Below are positions 25,646-35,005 of a stretch of 64,000 nt of DNA, piece by piece. The stretch is taken from NCBI RefSeq assembly GCF_011516645.4, contig NZ_CP088285.1, positions 5,784,501-5,848,500 of the forward strand, read 5' to 3'. The stretch is from Bradyrhizobium septentrionale (GTDB lineage Bacteria > Pseudomonadota > Alphaproteobacteria > Rhizobiales > Xanthobacteraceae). How positions within the stretch are numbered: the stretch's first letter is position 1; each line of letters starts with the position of its first letter. The notes beneath the pieces are model-generated. The model did no database searches. It saw only the letters and a list, made by a program, of their open reading frames with translations, and was not told where the DNA came from. The translations under genes were made by a program, and so were the position numbers.

Positions 25646-26941
25646 TCAGGTCCTTTGCGAGGCGCGTAGCGCCTGGCCGAGATCGTCGATGATGTCCTGC
25701 GCGGTCTCGATGCCGACCGAGAGCCGCACCAGCTCCTCGCCGATGCCGGCGGCCTTGAGCTGATCGGCGTCCATCTGTTGATGCGTGGTGCTGGCGGGGT
25801 GGATCACTAGCGTCTTGGCGTCGCCGACATTGGCGAGATGGCTGATCAGCTTCAGGGACTCGATGAACTTCTTGCCGGCGGCGCGGCCGCCCTTGATGCC
25901 GAAACTGATGATCGAGCCGGCGCCGCGCGGCAACAGCTTCTTGGCGAGCGCGTAGTCCGGATGCGTCTCCAGCGACGGATGCAGCACCCAGTCGACCGCC
26001 TTGTTGGCGGCGAGGGCGTCGAGCACTGCATGGGTGTTGCTGACGTGGCGGTCCATGCGGACGCCGAGCGTCTCGATGCCCTGCAACAGCTGGAAGGCGT
26101 TGGTCGGCGACAGGCAGGCGCCGAAATCGCGCAGGCCCTCGGTGCGGGCGCGCATGATGAAGGCGGCCTTGCCGAACTGCTCGTCGAAGACGATGCCGTG
26201 ATAGCCGGCATAGGGCTCGGTGAGCTGCGGGAATTTGCCCGAGGCGCGCCAGTCGAACCGGCCGCCATCGACGATGACGCCGCCGATCGCAATGCCGTGG
26301 CCGCCCATCCATTTGGTCGCCGAGTTCATCGTGATGTCGGCGCCGAGCTCGATCGGCTGGCTGAGATAGGGCGTCGCGAAGGTGTTGTCGATCAACAGCG
26401 GAATCTTCGCATCATGCGCGATCTGCGCGACCGCAGGGATATCGAGCACTTCGAGGCCGGGATTGCCGATGGTCTCGCCGATCACGAGCCGCGTATTCGG
26501 CTTGATCGCGGCACGAAACTCGTCGAGTGCGCGCGGCTTCACGAACGTGGTGGTGATGCCGAAGCGCGGCAGCGTGTGCGCCAAAATGTTGATGGTGCCG
26601 CCATAGAGCGAGGCGGAGGCGACGATGTGATCGCCGGCATTGAGCAGGGTTGCGATCGCCAGATGCATCGCGGCCATGCCGCTGGCGGTGCAGATCGCGC
26701 CGACGCCGCATTCGAGCGCGGCGATGCGCTCTTCCAGCACAGCGGTCGTCGGATTGGAGATGCGCGTATAGATGTGGCCGGCGCGTTCCAAGTTGAACAG
26801 CGCCGCGGCGTGGTCGGCGTCCTGGAAGACATAGGACGTGGTCTGATAGATCGGAACCGCGCGCGCGCCGGTCGCGGGATCGGGGCGCTGGCCGGCGTGC
26901 AGGCTCAAGGTTTCGAAGGCAGGCGGCTTGGGTGCGGGCAT
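25646..26941 (-). CDS. metY: O-acetylhomoserine sulfhydrylase (PLP enzyme)
   Basis: 431 residues of the Cys/Met metabolism PLP family. YTRISNPTTAVLEERIAALE is the substrate-side loop, TASGMAAMHLAI the cofactor-phosphate region, DNTFATPYLSQP the Asp that binds the pyridine nitrogen, and SATKWMGGHG holds the Schiff-base lysine. It would make homocysteine from O-acetylhomoserine and sulfide. The length and the opening FETLSLHAGQRPDPATGARAVPIYQT fit the MetY branch better than cystathionine synthases. It lies 45 bp after pncB and just before the broken hydrolase, all on one strand, so it may share the nicAB-pncB transcript. Confidence 0.9.
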   Translation of the reverse strand: MPAPKPPAFETLSLHAGQRPDPATGARAVPIYQTTSYVFQDADHAAALFNLERAGHIYTRISNPTTAVLEERIAALECGVGAICTASGMAAMHLAIATLLNAGDHIVASASLYGGTINILAHTLPRFGITTTFVKPRALDEFRAAIKPNTRLVIGETIGNPGLEVLDIPAVAQIAHDAKIPLLIDNTFATPYLSQPIELGADITMNSATKWMGGHGIAIGGVIVDGGRFDWRASGKFPQLTEPYAGYHGIVFDEQFGKAAFIMRARTEGLRDFGACLSPTNAFQLLQGIETLGVRMDRHVSNTHAVLDALAANKAVDWVLHPSLETHPDYALAKKLLPRGAGSIISFGIKGGRAAGKKFIESLKLISHLANVGDAKTLVIHPASTTHQQMDADQLKAAGIGEELVRLSVGIETAQDIIDDLGQALRASQRT

Positions 26942-26986
26942 GCGAAACTCGTCAGGTCAGTCGATCGGAGTGATCGGTGTGTTGAT

Positions 26987-28291
26987 TTAGACGTGAACTG
27001 CGGTGCGAACACGGCCGACATTGCCGAACACGCGCAAATAGCGCTCGACCTCGGACGGGATGCCGGTCGCCTTCTCCGGATTGTCGGAGAGCTTCACAGC
27101 CGGCCGCCCATCGACCGACGTCACCTTGCAGACGATCGAGATCGGATCGAGGGCCGCGGTGCCGTCGGGCGCGCAGCCGACGAAATCGTTGGTGAGGTTG
27201 GTGCCCCAGCCGAAGCTGACGCGCACGCGTCCCTTGAAGTGCTGGAACGTCTCCTCGATCGAGCCGACGTCCATCGCGTCGGAGAACACCAATAGCTTCT
27301 CCTTGGGATCGCGGCCCTTCTGCTTCCACCACTTGATGATGTCTTCGCCGGCCGTGATCGGCGGCGCGCTGTCGGGACGAAAGCCGGTCCAGTCGGCGAC
27401 CCAGTCGGGCGCGTCGCGCAGGAACGGCTTGGTGCCGAAGGCATCGGGCAGGGCGATCAGCAGGTTGCCGCCATAGGTGTGGCGCCACTGGTCGAGGATG
27501 CGATAGGGCGCCCAGCGCAGCGCCTCGTCGTCGTTGGCGAGCGCGGCGGCCACCATCGGCAGCTCATGGGCGTTGGTGCCGATCGCCTCGAGGTCATTGT
27601 CCATCGCGAGCAGCACGTTCGACGTTCCGGTGAAGGACGGACCGAGGCCTTCCTTCACCGCCTCGACGCACCAGCGCTGCCAGAGGAAACCGTGGCGACG
27701 GCGCGTGCCGAAATCGGACAGCCGCAGGCCGTCCAGCTTGCGCAGCCGCTCGACCTTCGCCCACAGCTTGGCCTTGGCGCGGGCATAGAGCACGTCGAGC
27801 GCGAAGCGGCCGTAGGTCTTGGTCGCGGCGCGCGAGCGCAACTCATTGAGGATCGCGAGCGCAGGGATCTCCCACATCGTGGTGTGGGTCCACGGCCCGT
27901 GGAAATGCAGTTCATACTGGCCGTCGACCTTGTGCAGCTCGTATTCGGGCAGGCGGAAGGCCGAGAGCCAGTTGATGAAATCGGGCGAGAACATCTGGGT
28001 CTTGCCGTAGAACGTGTTGCCGGCGAGCCAGATCAATTCCTTCTTGGTGAAGCGGATGGTGCGGGCGTGGTCGAGCTGGGCGCGCAGCTCGCCCTCGTCG
28101 ATGACCTCGGCAAGCCGGATATGGGTCGAGCGGTTGATCACCGAAAAGGTCGTGCGCGTGTCCGGATAGCATTCCCGGATCATCTGCTGCATCAACAGCT
28201 TGTAGAAATCGGTGTCCAGCAGGCTGCGCACGATCGGGTCGAGCCGCCAGCCATGGTTGTAGGTCCGGGTCGCGATATCTGTCACGGTCAT
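26987..28291 (-). CDS. pncB: Nicotinate phosphoribosyltransferase
   Basis: 434 residues. Family landmarks are [15 protein letters not shown] near the N-terminus, [17 protein letters not shown] then [12 protein letters not shown] (the catalytic His region), GTSNVLLA and [14 protein letters not shown] (the phosphate-binding end). The enzyme converts nicotinate and PRPP to nicotinate mononucleotide, the salvage route to NAD. It lies 61 bp downstream of the nicotinate dehydrogenase large-subunit gene on the same strand, so salvage and degradation of the same compound probably share one operon. Confidence 0.95.
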   Translation of the reverse strand: MTVTDIATRTYNHGWRLDPIVRSLLDTDFYKLLMQQMIRECYPDTRTTFSVINRSTHIRLAEVIDEGELRAQLDHARTIRFTKKELIWLAGNTFYGKTQMFSPDFINWLSAFRLPEYELHKVDGQYELHFHGPWTHTTMWEIPALAILNELRSRAATKTYGRFALDVLYARAKAKLWAKVERLRKLDGLRLSDFGTRRRHGFLWQRWCVEAVKEGLGPSFTGTSNVLLAMDNDLEAIGTNAHELPMVAAALANDDEALRWAPYRILDQWRHTYGGNLLIALPDAFGTKPFLRDAPDWVADWTGFRPDSAPPITAGEDIIKWWKQKGRDPKEKLLVFSDAMDVGSIEETFQHFKGRVRVSFGWGTNLTNDFVGCAPDGTAALDPISIVCKVTSVDGRPAVKLSDNPEKATGIPSEVERYLRVFGNVGRVRTAVHV

Positions 28292-28352
28292 GCGGGAACC
28301 TTAGCCTGCCGGGCGCCGCCCGCCCAGTGGGTATCGGGCGGAACATGGCAGG

Positions 28353-31300
28353 TCAGCGCGCTATGGTCTGCCGTATACGGCCGACCGATGCGGCGACATC
28401 GGTCCATTCCGGCTTGCCCGGGGCAAATTGCCGCCGCAGGAACGTGACGAGCTCGGCGACCTGGCCGTCGCTCATGCTGTCCCTGAAGGCCGGCATGTAG
28501 CCGAGATCGGTCACGGCAGGCTTGGCGATGCCGTGCATGATCACCTGGATCAGATTGTCGGGGACATCGCTGTGCAGATTGCTGTTGAGCGCCAGCGATG
28601 GCCGGCTGCCGAACAGCGGCGGTCCGCCGACCTCATGGCAGACGGCGCAGGCGCCTTGATAGATCCGCGCGCCGGCCGACGCCGCGGTGGTGACGGCGGT
28701 GGCGGTTTCGAGCTTGGCAACCAGGGCATCGTGAGCCGGCCGATCGGCCGGCTCGTTGAACGAGGCGAGGTAGACCGCCATCGCGCGGATGTCCTGATCG
28801 GGCAGCGCGGCGAGCTCCTGCACGACCGGCGCCATCGGTCCCGCGGCAACGCCGTGGAAGCGGGACTCGCCGGTGCGCAAATAGGCGTAAAGCTCGTCCT
28901 CGCTCCAGGGGATCGGCGCCTTCGACAGCGACGTCAGTGCCGGCGCCTCCCAGCCCTCGGCGAAGCCGCCGGCGAGATAGGCGGCCTGCCGTTCGGCGCC
29001 GAGCGCATTGCGCGGCGAGTGGCAGGCGCTGCAATGGCCGAGACCTTCGATCAGATAGGCACCGCGATTCCAGATTTCCGATTTCGATCGATCAGGCTGG
29101 AACGTATCAGGCTGATGGAACAGCGCATTCCATCCAGCGAGCAGCGGGCGCAGGCTGAACGGAAAGGGCAACGCATTGCGAGGAGTTTCGGCGCGCACCG
29201 GCGCCTGCGCCATCAGATAGGCGTAGAGCGCCTGCAGATCGGCATCACTGGTCCTGGCGAAATGCGTGTACGGAAATGCCGGATAGAGATGGCGTCCGTC
29301 GCGATGAATGCCCTCGCGCATCGCACGCTCGAAGGCGGGATAGGACCAGGCGCCGATCCCGGTGTCGATGTCGGGCGTGATGTTGGTCGTGGTGATGACG
29401 CCGAACGGCGTCTCGAGCGGCCGGCCGCCGGCGTTCACGATGCCATGCTCCGAGGTGTGACAGACGGCGCAGGCGCCAAGCCCTGCGAGCTGCTTGCCGC
29501 GCGCGATTGTCGCGGTGGAATAGACCGAGGCATCGGGCCGGGCGATCGGCGCGATCGCGCGCCAGGGCAATACGGCCGCGCCGATCCCGATGGCGGCGGC
29601 GCAGAGCGCGGCAATGCCAGCGAGGAGGCCGCCGCGCTTTGCAAACGGATTCTGCCATCTGTTGAGGTCAGCCGTCTGCGCAGGTGGCGGAAGCGGCGCC
29701 GGCGCAGCGGGCTGTTCGCCGTACAGCCCCTTCAAAATGCGTTCCGGCGTGAACGGCAATTCGCGGAAGCGCACGCCGGTCGCGTCATAGATCGCGTTGG
29801 CGATCGCGGCGGCGCTCGGCACCGAGGCGGACTCGCCGACGCCGAGCGGTGGCTGGTCCTGCCGCGGCAGCATCAACACATCGACCTTGGGCAGATCGGG
29901 GAATTGGATGATGGGGTAGGCGCCCCATTCCCGCGCCGCCACCGCGCCTCGCTCGAAGGAGACTTCTTCCATCAGCGCGCGGCTGGTCGACTGGATGACA
30001 TTGCCTTCGATCTGATGCCGTACCCCTTCCGGATTGATCATCAATCCGGAATCCTGGCCGGCGACGACGCGCGTCACGCTGACATCGCCGGTCGCCTTGT
30101 TGACCGCGACGTCGGCAATCCAGGCCGACCATGCCGCACCATAGCCGGGAAACTTGCTGTGCACGTAGAGCGCATAGGCAAAGCCGCGGCCGCGGACGAT
30201 GTCGCCTTCCGCCTCGGGCGCCTCGCGCACCGGGCGCGGCGTCCAGCCGGCGCGTTCGGCAACCGCGTTGACGAGGTCGATCGCGCGCTTGTCCTTCAGA
30301 TAGCGCAGCCGGTACTCGATCGGATCGACTTTGGCCTCGGCGGCAAGCTCGTCGATATAGGATTCATGCGCAAAGGTGTTCGGCAGCGCCGACACGCCGC
30401 GAAACCAGGAGGCGCGCACGATCGGCGGCATGTCGTTGGCGACGACGCGCATATTCTCGTAGTCGTAGGGCGGGATCGCGGTGCGGTCGCCCATCTCGAA
30501 CACGGCGGCTTCAGGCGCGATCCGCCCGGTGAGCAGCAGCGCCAGCGTCGGCGCGCCGTTCGACGGATAGCGCGTGGAAAAATTGTAACCGGCGACGCTG
30601 CCGTCGGCGTTGAGCCCGCCATTGACGTCCATCAGCTGCGCGGTGCCCTTCGGCTCCCAGGCATGCTCCTGCTCGCGGGTCAGCTGCACGCGCACCGGGC
30701 GGCCGACCGCGCGCGACAGCAACAGCGCATCGGCGGAGACGTCGTCGGCGCAGTTGCGGCCGTAACAGCCGGCGGCCTCCATCCTGACGACTTCGATCTC
30801 GGATTCCGGTCGCTGGATCAGCAGCGCCAGATCGCTGCGCAGGATGTGCGGGTTCTGCGTGCCGGACCAGACGCGGATCGCGCCCTCGCCGTAGTCGGCG
30901 ACCGCGCAGGACGGCCCGATCGAGCCGTGCATCTGGTAGGGCCAGAGGTAGGTCCGTTGCATCGGCTTGGCGGCAGCCTTGATCGCGGCATCGACGTCGC
31001 CCTTGTCGATCAGCTGGCGCGGCGTCGAGGGATTGGCGCGCAGCGCCTTCTCGATGTCGGCAAGATCGGTCAGCGCCGGTCCCGGCTTCCAGCTCACCTT
31101 GAGCAGCGCGGCGGCCTTGATCGCGTTCTCCTCGCGCTCGGCGACGACGCCGACGAAATCGCCGATCCGCACCACCGCGACGAGGCCGGGGATGTCGCGC
31201 ACCGAATCCTCGTCGACCGCGATCAGGCTGGTGCCGACGAACGGGCCGGCATCGACGCCGGCGTAAGGCGGGCGGACGACACGGCCGTGCAGCATGCCGG

Positions 31301-31886
31301 ATACACGCACATCGTGGACATAGACGAGCTCGCCGGTGGCCTTCGCCGGCAGGTCGACCCGCGGCACCGACTTGCCGACGACGGAATAGGCACTGACGGC
31401 CTTGACCGGAACGTCGTCGGCGAGCTCGAGCCGGATGGTCTCGTCCGCGATCAACTCGCCATAGCTGACGCTGCGATTATCGTGACCGCGGACCAGGCCG
31501 TCCTCGATCGTGAGTTCGTCGACCGGCAGCTCGAGCCGCTCGGCCGCGCGCGCGAGCAGGAAATGCCGCGCCTGCGCCGCGGCCTTGCGCAAGGGAGCGG
31601 CGGTGATCTGGATGGTTTCGCTCGCGATCGTCGCGCCCTGGTTCGGCACCACGGCGGTGTCACCGAGGATCACGACGACGCGGGCAAACGACACGTCGAG
31701 TTCTTCGGCAACGATCTGCCCGAGCGCGGTGCGGATGCCGGTGCCGAGATCGACATGGCCGTTATAGGCATTGACCGAACCGTCGGCGGTGATGGCGATG
31801 AAGGTCTCGAACGCGCCTTCCGCGCCGAGCACCGCGGGGCGAACGACGGACAGCGAGCCGCGCATGCGTTGCTCCGATCCCGCCAT
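28353..31886 (-). CDS. nicB: Nicotinate dehydrogenase large subunit: molybdopterin domain fused to three-heme cytochrome c
   Basis: 1177 residues. The first ~720 are a xanthine-dehydrogenase-family molybdenum subunit (GHVDLGTGIRTAL, GTQNPHILRSDLALLI, ASWFRGVSALPNTFAHESYIDELA, PLGVGESASVPSAAAIANAI). A proline linker and one membrane helix near residues 750-775 follow, then three c-type heme sites: CAVCH at 806, CSACH at 952 and CAVCH at 1080. This fusion is the layout of NicB from Pseudomonas putida, which hydroxylates nicotinate at C6 and passes electrons through its hemes to the respiratory chain. The ATG at 31886 overlaps the nicA stop as TGATG. Assignment to nicotinate rests on this layout plus adjacent hnr, pncB and a co-regulated enamidase; another N-heterocycle cannot be ruled out. 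Confidence 0.85.
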   Translation of the reverse strand: MAGSEQRMRGSLSVVRPAVLGAEGAFETFIAITADGSVNAYNGHVDLGTGIRTALGQIVAEELDVSFARVVVILGDTAVVPNQGATIASETIQITAAPLRKAAAQARHFLLARAAERLELPVDELTIEDGLVRGHDNRSVSYGELIADETIRLELADDVPVKAVSAYSVVGKSVPRVDLPAKATGELVYVHDVRVSGMLHGRVVRPPYAGVDAGPFVGTSLIAVDEDSVRDIPGLVAVVRIGDFVGVVAEREENAIKAAALLKVSWKPGPALTDLADIEKALRANPSTPRQLIDKGDVDAAIKAAAKPMQRTYLWPYQMHGSIGPSCAVADYGEGAIRVWSGTQNPHILRSDLALLIQRPESEIEVVRMEAAGCYGRNCADDVSADALLLSRAVGRPVRVQLTREQEHAWEPKGTAQLMDVNGGLNADGSVAGYNFSTRYPSNGAPTLALLLTGRIAPEAAVFEMGDRTAIPPYDYENMRVVANDMPPIVRASWFRGVSALPNTFAHESYIDELAAEAKVDPIEYRLRYLKDKRAIDLVNAVAERAGWTPRPVREAPEAEGDIVRGRGFAYALYVHSKFPGYGAAWSAWIADVAVNKATGDVSVTRVVAGQDSGLMINPEGVRHQIEGNVIQSTSRALMEEVSFERGAVAAREWGAYPIIQFPDLPKVDVLMLPRQDQPPLGVGESASVPSAAAIANAIYDATGVRFRELPFTPERILKGLYGEQPAAPAPLPPPAQTADLNRWQNPFAKRGGLLAGIAALCAAAIGIGAAVLPWRAIAPIARPDASVYSTATIARGKQLAGLGACAVCHTSEHGIVNAGGRPLETPFGVITTTNITPDIDTGIGAWSYPAFERAMREGIHRDGRHLYPAFPYTHFARTSDADLQALYAYLMAQAPVRAETPRNALPFPFSLRPLLAGWNALFHQPDTFQPDRSKSEIWNRGAYLIEGLGHCSACHSPRNALGAERQAAYLAGGFAEGWEAPALTSLSKAPIPWSEDELYAYLRTGESRFHGVAAGPMAPVVQELAALPDQDIRAMAVYLASFNEPADRPAHDALVAKLETATAVTTAASAGARIYQGACAVCHEVGGPPLFGSRPSLALNSNLHSDVPDNLIQVIMHGIAKPAVTDLGYMPAFRDSMSDGQVAELVTFLRRQFAPGKPEWTDVAASVGRIRQTIAR

Positions 31887-32353
31887 CAATCGCGCGCCTC
31901 GAGCGCGTGGCCGGCCGCGCGCATGGCCGCGCGGACGATCTCGATATGCGCGCCGCAGCGGCAGAGATTGTAGCGCAGTGCTTCCAGCACCTCATGCTCG
32001 GAAGGGTTCGGGTTGCGCGTCAGCAGCGCCTTGGTGGTGATGATCATGCCGTTCAGGCAATAGCCGCACTGTGCGGCCTGTTCGCGGATGAAGGCATCCT
32101 GCACCGGGTCGGGATGCTCGCGGCTGCCGAGACCTTCGAGCGTGACGATGCTGCGTCCCGCGCAGCCTTCGATCGGAATCACGCAGGAACGTGCGGCGAC
32201 GCCGTCGATCAGCACCGCGCAGGCGCCGCACTCGCCGAGCCCGCAGCCATATTTCGGTCCGTTCAATGCGAGGTCGTTGCGCAGCACGTAAAGCAATGCG
32301 GTGTCGGGAGCGGCGTCGACATCGAGATTCCTGCCGTTCACGGTCAGGCGCAT
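31886..32353 (-). CDS. nicA: Nicotinate dehydrogenase small subunit (two [2Fe-2S] clusters)
   Basis: 155 residues, the normal size for NicA-type small subunits. Cys37, 42, 45 and 57 form the plant-ferredoxin-like cluster (GCGLGECGACAVLIDG); Cys96, 99, 131 and 133 form the second one (CGYCLNGM and CRCG). It passes electrons from the molybdenum site in NicB to the hemes. The ATG at 32353 is chosen because it begins at the conserved MRLTVNGR; a longer frame to 32470 would run through the promoter. The promoter just upstream (32412-32439) has a perfect 18-bp palindrome in its spacer. Confidence 0.88.
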   Translation of the reverse strand: MRLTVNGRNLDVDAAPDTALLYVLRNDLALNGPKYGCGLGECGACAVLIDGVAARSCVIPIEGCAGRSIVTLEGLGSREHPDPVQDAFIREQAAQCGYCLNGMIITTKALLTRNPNPSEHEVLEALRYNLCRCGAHIEIVRAAMRAAGHALEARD

Positions 32354-32411
32354 TGCCCCGGTTCTCCCCTGATGTTTGCGCTGCAAGGCGCCAGCGTCCA
32401 AATCGCGGATG

Positions 32412-32439
32412 AGGATAACGTTTGTATACAAACGTGCAA
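32412..32439 (-). promoter_or_regulatory. Predicted nicA promoter with operator in the spacer
   Basis: On the reverse strand TTGCAC (32439-32434) and TATCCT (32417-32412) are separated by 16 bases, and that spacer is almost entirely the palindrome at 32418-32435. A protein bound there would exclude RNA polymerase. Confidence 0.55.
32418..32435. promoter_or_regulatory. 18-bp perfect palindrome, nicotinate-regulon operator 1
   Basis: ACGTTTGTATACAAACGT is a perfect palindrome centred on GTATAC, 64 bp upstream of the nicA start. The half GTATACAAACG recurs at 44819-44829 in the ena/fpr promoter region. Confidence 0.75.
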
Positions 32440-32523
32440 GCGGCGGCATGCCGCGCTGCAGCGAGTGCACGCTTTATGAACAGGGTGCGCAAGCGAATGG
32501 CAGGGTTTGATTGCAAAGGCCGC

Positions 32524-32552
32524 TTGACAGGTCTCAAGCTCGCGCGCAGGAT
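32524..32552 (+). promoter_or_regulatory. Predicted hnr operon promoter
   Basis: TTGACA (32524-32529), a 17-base spacer, then a weak -10 CAGGAT (32547-32552). The palindrome at 32551-32570 would cover the -10 end and the transcription start. Confidence 0.45.
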
Positions 32553-32570
32553 CATTCGTATACGAATGAT
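32551..32570. promoter_or_regulatory. 20-bp perfect palindrome, nicotinate-regulon operator 2
   Basis: ATCATTCGTATACGAATGAT is perfectly palindromic and lies 61 bp upstream of the hnr start. Its right part GTATACGAATGAT is found base for base at 44805-44817 between ena and fpr. Confidence 0.75.
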
Positions 32571-32631
32571 ATGGGCGGGAAGCGGAAGCGCAGTATGATC
32601 GACCGTCCCCGCAAGTCGAGGCTTGGTCACG

Positions 32632-34080
32632 ATGGCTGACACAATGACCGTCGCCGCCGGCGACAAGATTCGCTGCGATGCCTGTCCGGTGATGTGCTAC
32701 ATCAAGCCGGGCGCGGCCGGCGCCTGCGATCGCTACGCCAACCACGATGGCACGCTGGTGCGTGTCGATCCGCATGTAGTGCTGGAGCGCACCGTCTCGC
32801 ATGGCGGCAAGCTGGTGCCGTTCCAGGTGAGCGGCGACTGGGACGGCAAGATCGTCCGCCAGCCCGATCTCTTCGTCACCGCGATCGGCGCCGGAACCAC
32901 CTATCCGGACTACAAGCCGGCGCCTTTCATCGTGTGGTCGGAGGTTGACGGCGTCGACATGGTCACAGTCGTGACCGAAGGCATTTTCTCCTATTGCGGC
33001 GTCAAGGTGAAGATCGACACCGACCGCTATCTCGGCCCGGAAACCGCTATTGTCCGCGCGGAGGGCGAGGCGGTCGGCCATGTCACGACCAGCGAATATG
33101 GCTCGCAGATGCTTTCGCTTGGCGGCGTGCATCATCTGACCGGCGGCTCCAAGAAGGAGGGCCGCGTCACCTGCGACACGCTGATGGATCTGTCCAACTG
33201 CAAGGCGGTGGAGCTTGTGATCGATGGCGGCGCCACGGTCGTGGTTCAGGCGGGCCAGCCGCCGATCGTCAATGGTGTGGCGGAAGAGCGCATGCGGGTC
33301 GGCTGCGGCTCGGCGACCATCGGCATGTTCGCCAAGCAATGGCACGGCAAGGTCGATGAAGTCGTGGTGGTCGACGACCATATCACCGGCGTGCTCAGCG
33401 AGCACCAGGCCGGCAAGCTGCTCGACATCGCCGACACCGGTATCAAGATGAAGGGCCGGCGTTCGACGCCCGGCCGCTATTTCCAGGTCGCCGATCCCGG
33501 CACCGGATGGGGCGGCACCAACATCTCCGATCCGCTGTCGATCCTCGGTCCCTTCAATGCCAAGGAGGCGCGGCCCGGGCTCACCATGCTGATGGTCTCG
33601 ACCACCGGCGAGCATGCCTCCTACTACGTGCTCGACGGGGCGCTGAAGCCGGTCGAGACCGAGATGCCGGCGGACCTCAAATTTTCGGTCGAGCGCATCC
33701 AGGAAAATTGCGAACCGGCGCTGTGCACCGTGCTGTTCATGGGCGGCGCCGGCGGATCGCTGCGCGCCGGCGTCACCGACAACCCGGTGCGGCTGACCCG
33801 CTCGGTCAAGGACGCGCTGACGCGGGTGACCAGCGGCGGCGCACCGGTCTATGTCTGGCCCGGCGGCGGCATCACTTTCATGGTCGATGTGACGCAAATG
33901 CCGGCCGGCGCCTTCGGCTACGTGCCGACGCCGGCGCTGGTGGCGCCGATCGAATTCACGATGAAACTGTCCGACTATGCGGCGCTCGGCGGCCATATGG
34001 ATTATGTCCGGCCGCTGTCCTCGTTGCGGGACAGCGCCGAGGTCAGGCCGATGCCGTATCTTTCCGGGCGGCGCGCATGA
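32632..34080 (+). CDS. hnr: 6-hydroxynicotinate reductase (iron-sulfur flavoprotein)
   Basis: 482 residues. The N-terminus has Cys15, 18, 22 and 32 (CDACPVMC then GACDRY), fit for an Fe-S cluster; later cysteines lie in SYCG, VTCD, SNCK, GCGSATIG and NCEPALC. I recognise it as a homologue of the 6-hydroxynicotinate reductase of Eubacterium barkeri, which uses reduced ferredoxin to turn 6-hydroxynicotinate into 1,4,5,6-tetrahydro-6-oxonicotinate and was reported to hold a covalent flavin and several Fe-S clusters. Its placement divergent from a nicotinate dehydrogenase, and regulation shared with an enamidase homologue, support this. The ATG at 32632 is preferred to a TTG at 32623. Its stop overlaps the next start (ATGA). 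Confidence 0.85.
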   Translation: MADTMTVAAGDKIRCDACPVMCYIKPGAAGACDRYANHDGTLVRVDPHVVLERTVSHGGKLVPFQVSGDWDGKIVRQPDLFVTAIGAGTTYPDYKPAPFIVWSEVDGVDMVTVVTEGIFSYCGVKVKIDTDRYLGPETAIVRAEGEAVGHVTTSEYGSQMLSLGGVHHLTGGSKKEGRVTCDTLMDLSNCKAVELVIDGGATVVVQAGQPPIVNGVAEERMRVGCGSATIGMFAKQWHGKVDEVVVVDDHITGVLSEHQAGKLLDIADTGIKMKGRRSTPGRYFQVADPGTGWGGTNISDPLSILGPFNAKEARPGLTMLMVSTTGEHASYYVLDGALKPVETEMPADLKFSVERIQENCEPALCTVLFMGGAGGSLRAGVTDNPVRLTRSVKDALTRVTSGGAPVYVWPGGGITFMVDVTQMPAGAFGYVPTPALVAPIEFTMKLSDYAALGGHMDYVRPLSSLRDSAEVRPMPYLSGRRA

Positions 34081-34985
34081 CCAGGCTTCCGCAAATCGCG
34101 CTTCTTCCTGACGGAAAGCGGCTGCATTTGCAGGACGGCCCGATTGATCTGGTCGTCGAGGCCAAGGGCAGGGATGTGGACGTGACTGCCGCCTATCGGG
34201 CCGCCGCGGAGCGCTTCACCGGTTTGCTCGATGAATTGTGCACTGAACTCCCAGAGTTGCGCAGCGCGGCTGATCCGCGGCGATGCGCGCTGAAGGGCGT
34301 GATCGCGCAGCGCATGCACGCGGCGGTCGCGCCGTTTGCCCCCGGTTGTTTCATCACGCCGATGGCGGCCGTCGCGGGCTCGGTTGCCGAGGAAATCCTC
34401 GGCGCGATGCTGCAGACGGCAACGCTCGATCGTGCCTATGTCAACAATGGCGGCGATATCGCCCTGCATCTCGGCCATGGCGAACAATTCACCGTCGGCC
34501 TGATGGATCGGCCGGACCGCCATGGCGTGATGCGCACCATGACCGTCGATAGCGACATGCCGGTCCGCGGCATCGCCACCAGCGGCCGCCACGGCCGCAG
34601 CTTCTCGCTCGGCATCGCCGATGCCGTCACCGTGCTGGCGCGCACCGCGTCGCAGGCCGATGCTGCGGCGACCGTGATCGCCAATGATGTCGATTTGCCG
34701 GGTCATCCGGCGATCCTGCGCGTTCCGGCGTGCGAGTTGCAGCCGGACAGCGACCTCGGCGCACGGCTGGTGACGCGCGATGTCGGGCCCCTGGCGGAAC
34801 ACGAGATCGAGCAGGCGCTCGAGGCGGGGGCGGCGCGGGCGCGCGACCTCCTGACGTCGGGATTGATCGAGGGCGCGGCATTGCGTCTACTGGGCGAAAC
34901 GCGAATTGTCGGTGCAACTGGCAGCGGGACGCCGGCGTCGCACGCGTTTCAGGGACGAACGACAGACAACATGCTGCGGGCATGA
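34077..34985 (+). CDS. UPF0280 family protein (ApbE superfamily)
   Basis: 302 residues. FITPMAAVAGSVAEEILGAM, YVNNGGDIALHL, RGIATSGRHGRSFSLGIADAVTVLA and DAAATVIANDVD are the conserved blocks, laid out as in ApbE-type flavin transferases (the NNGGDIA and T(S)GRHGRSFSLGIADAVTV regions mirror the flavin- and metal-binding parts). ApbE attaches FMN covalently to Thr/Ser. The gene overlaps hnr by ATGA, and the characterised 6-hydroxynicotinate reductase carries covalent flavin, so a maturation role for Hnr is a natural hypothesis, unproven. Confidence 0.85.
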   Translation: MTRLPQIALLPDGKRLHLQDGPIDLVVEAKGRDVDVTAAYRAAAERFTGLLDELCTELPELRSAADPRRCALKGVIAQRMHAAVAPFAPGCFITPMAAVAGSVAEEILGAMLQTATLDRAYVNNGGDIALHLGHGEQFTVGLMDRPDRHGVMRTMTVDSDMPVRGIATSGRHGRSFSLGIADAVTVLARTASQADAAATVIANDVDLPGHPAILRVPACELQPDSDLGARLVTRDVGPLAEHEIEQALEAGAARARDLLTSGLIEGAALRLLGETRIVGATGSGTPASHAFQGRTTDNMLRA

Positions 34986-35005
34986 CCGGGAGCGAGGCTG
35001 ATACG

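Noticed and set aside
28370..28381. GCCGTATACGGC palindrome as a fourth nicotinate operator
   Set aside because: It lies inside the 3' end of nicB and lacks the flanking ATTC/GTTT arms of the other sites.
28428..31973. 1181-codon open frame antisense to nicB
   Set aside because: The reverse strand encodes an obvious molybdopterin/cytochrome protein; the + frame is a G+C-driven shadow with a His/Arg/Asp-rich composition.
32632..34080. Reading the hnr product as a cyclic-amide hydrolase (barbiturase/cyanuric acid hydrolase-like)
   Set aside because: The N-terminal Cys cluster at 15, 18, 22 and 32 and the operon with enamidase-type regulation fit the iron-sulfur 6-hydroxynicotinate reductase family instead.
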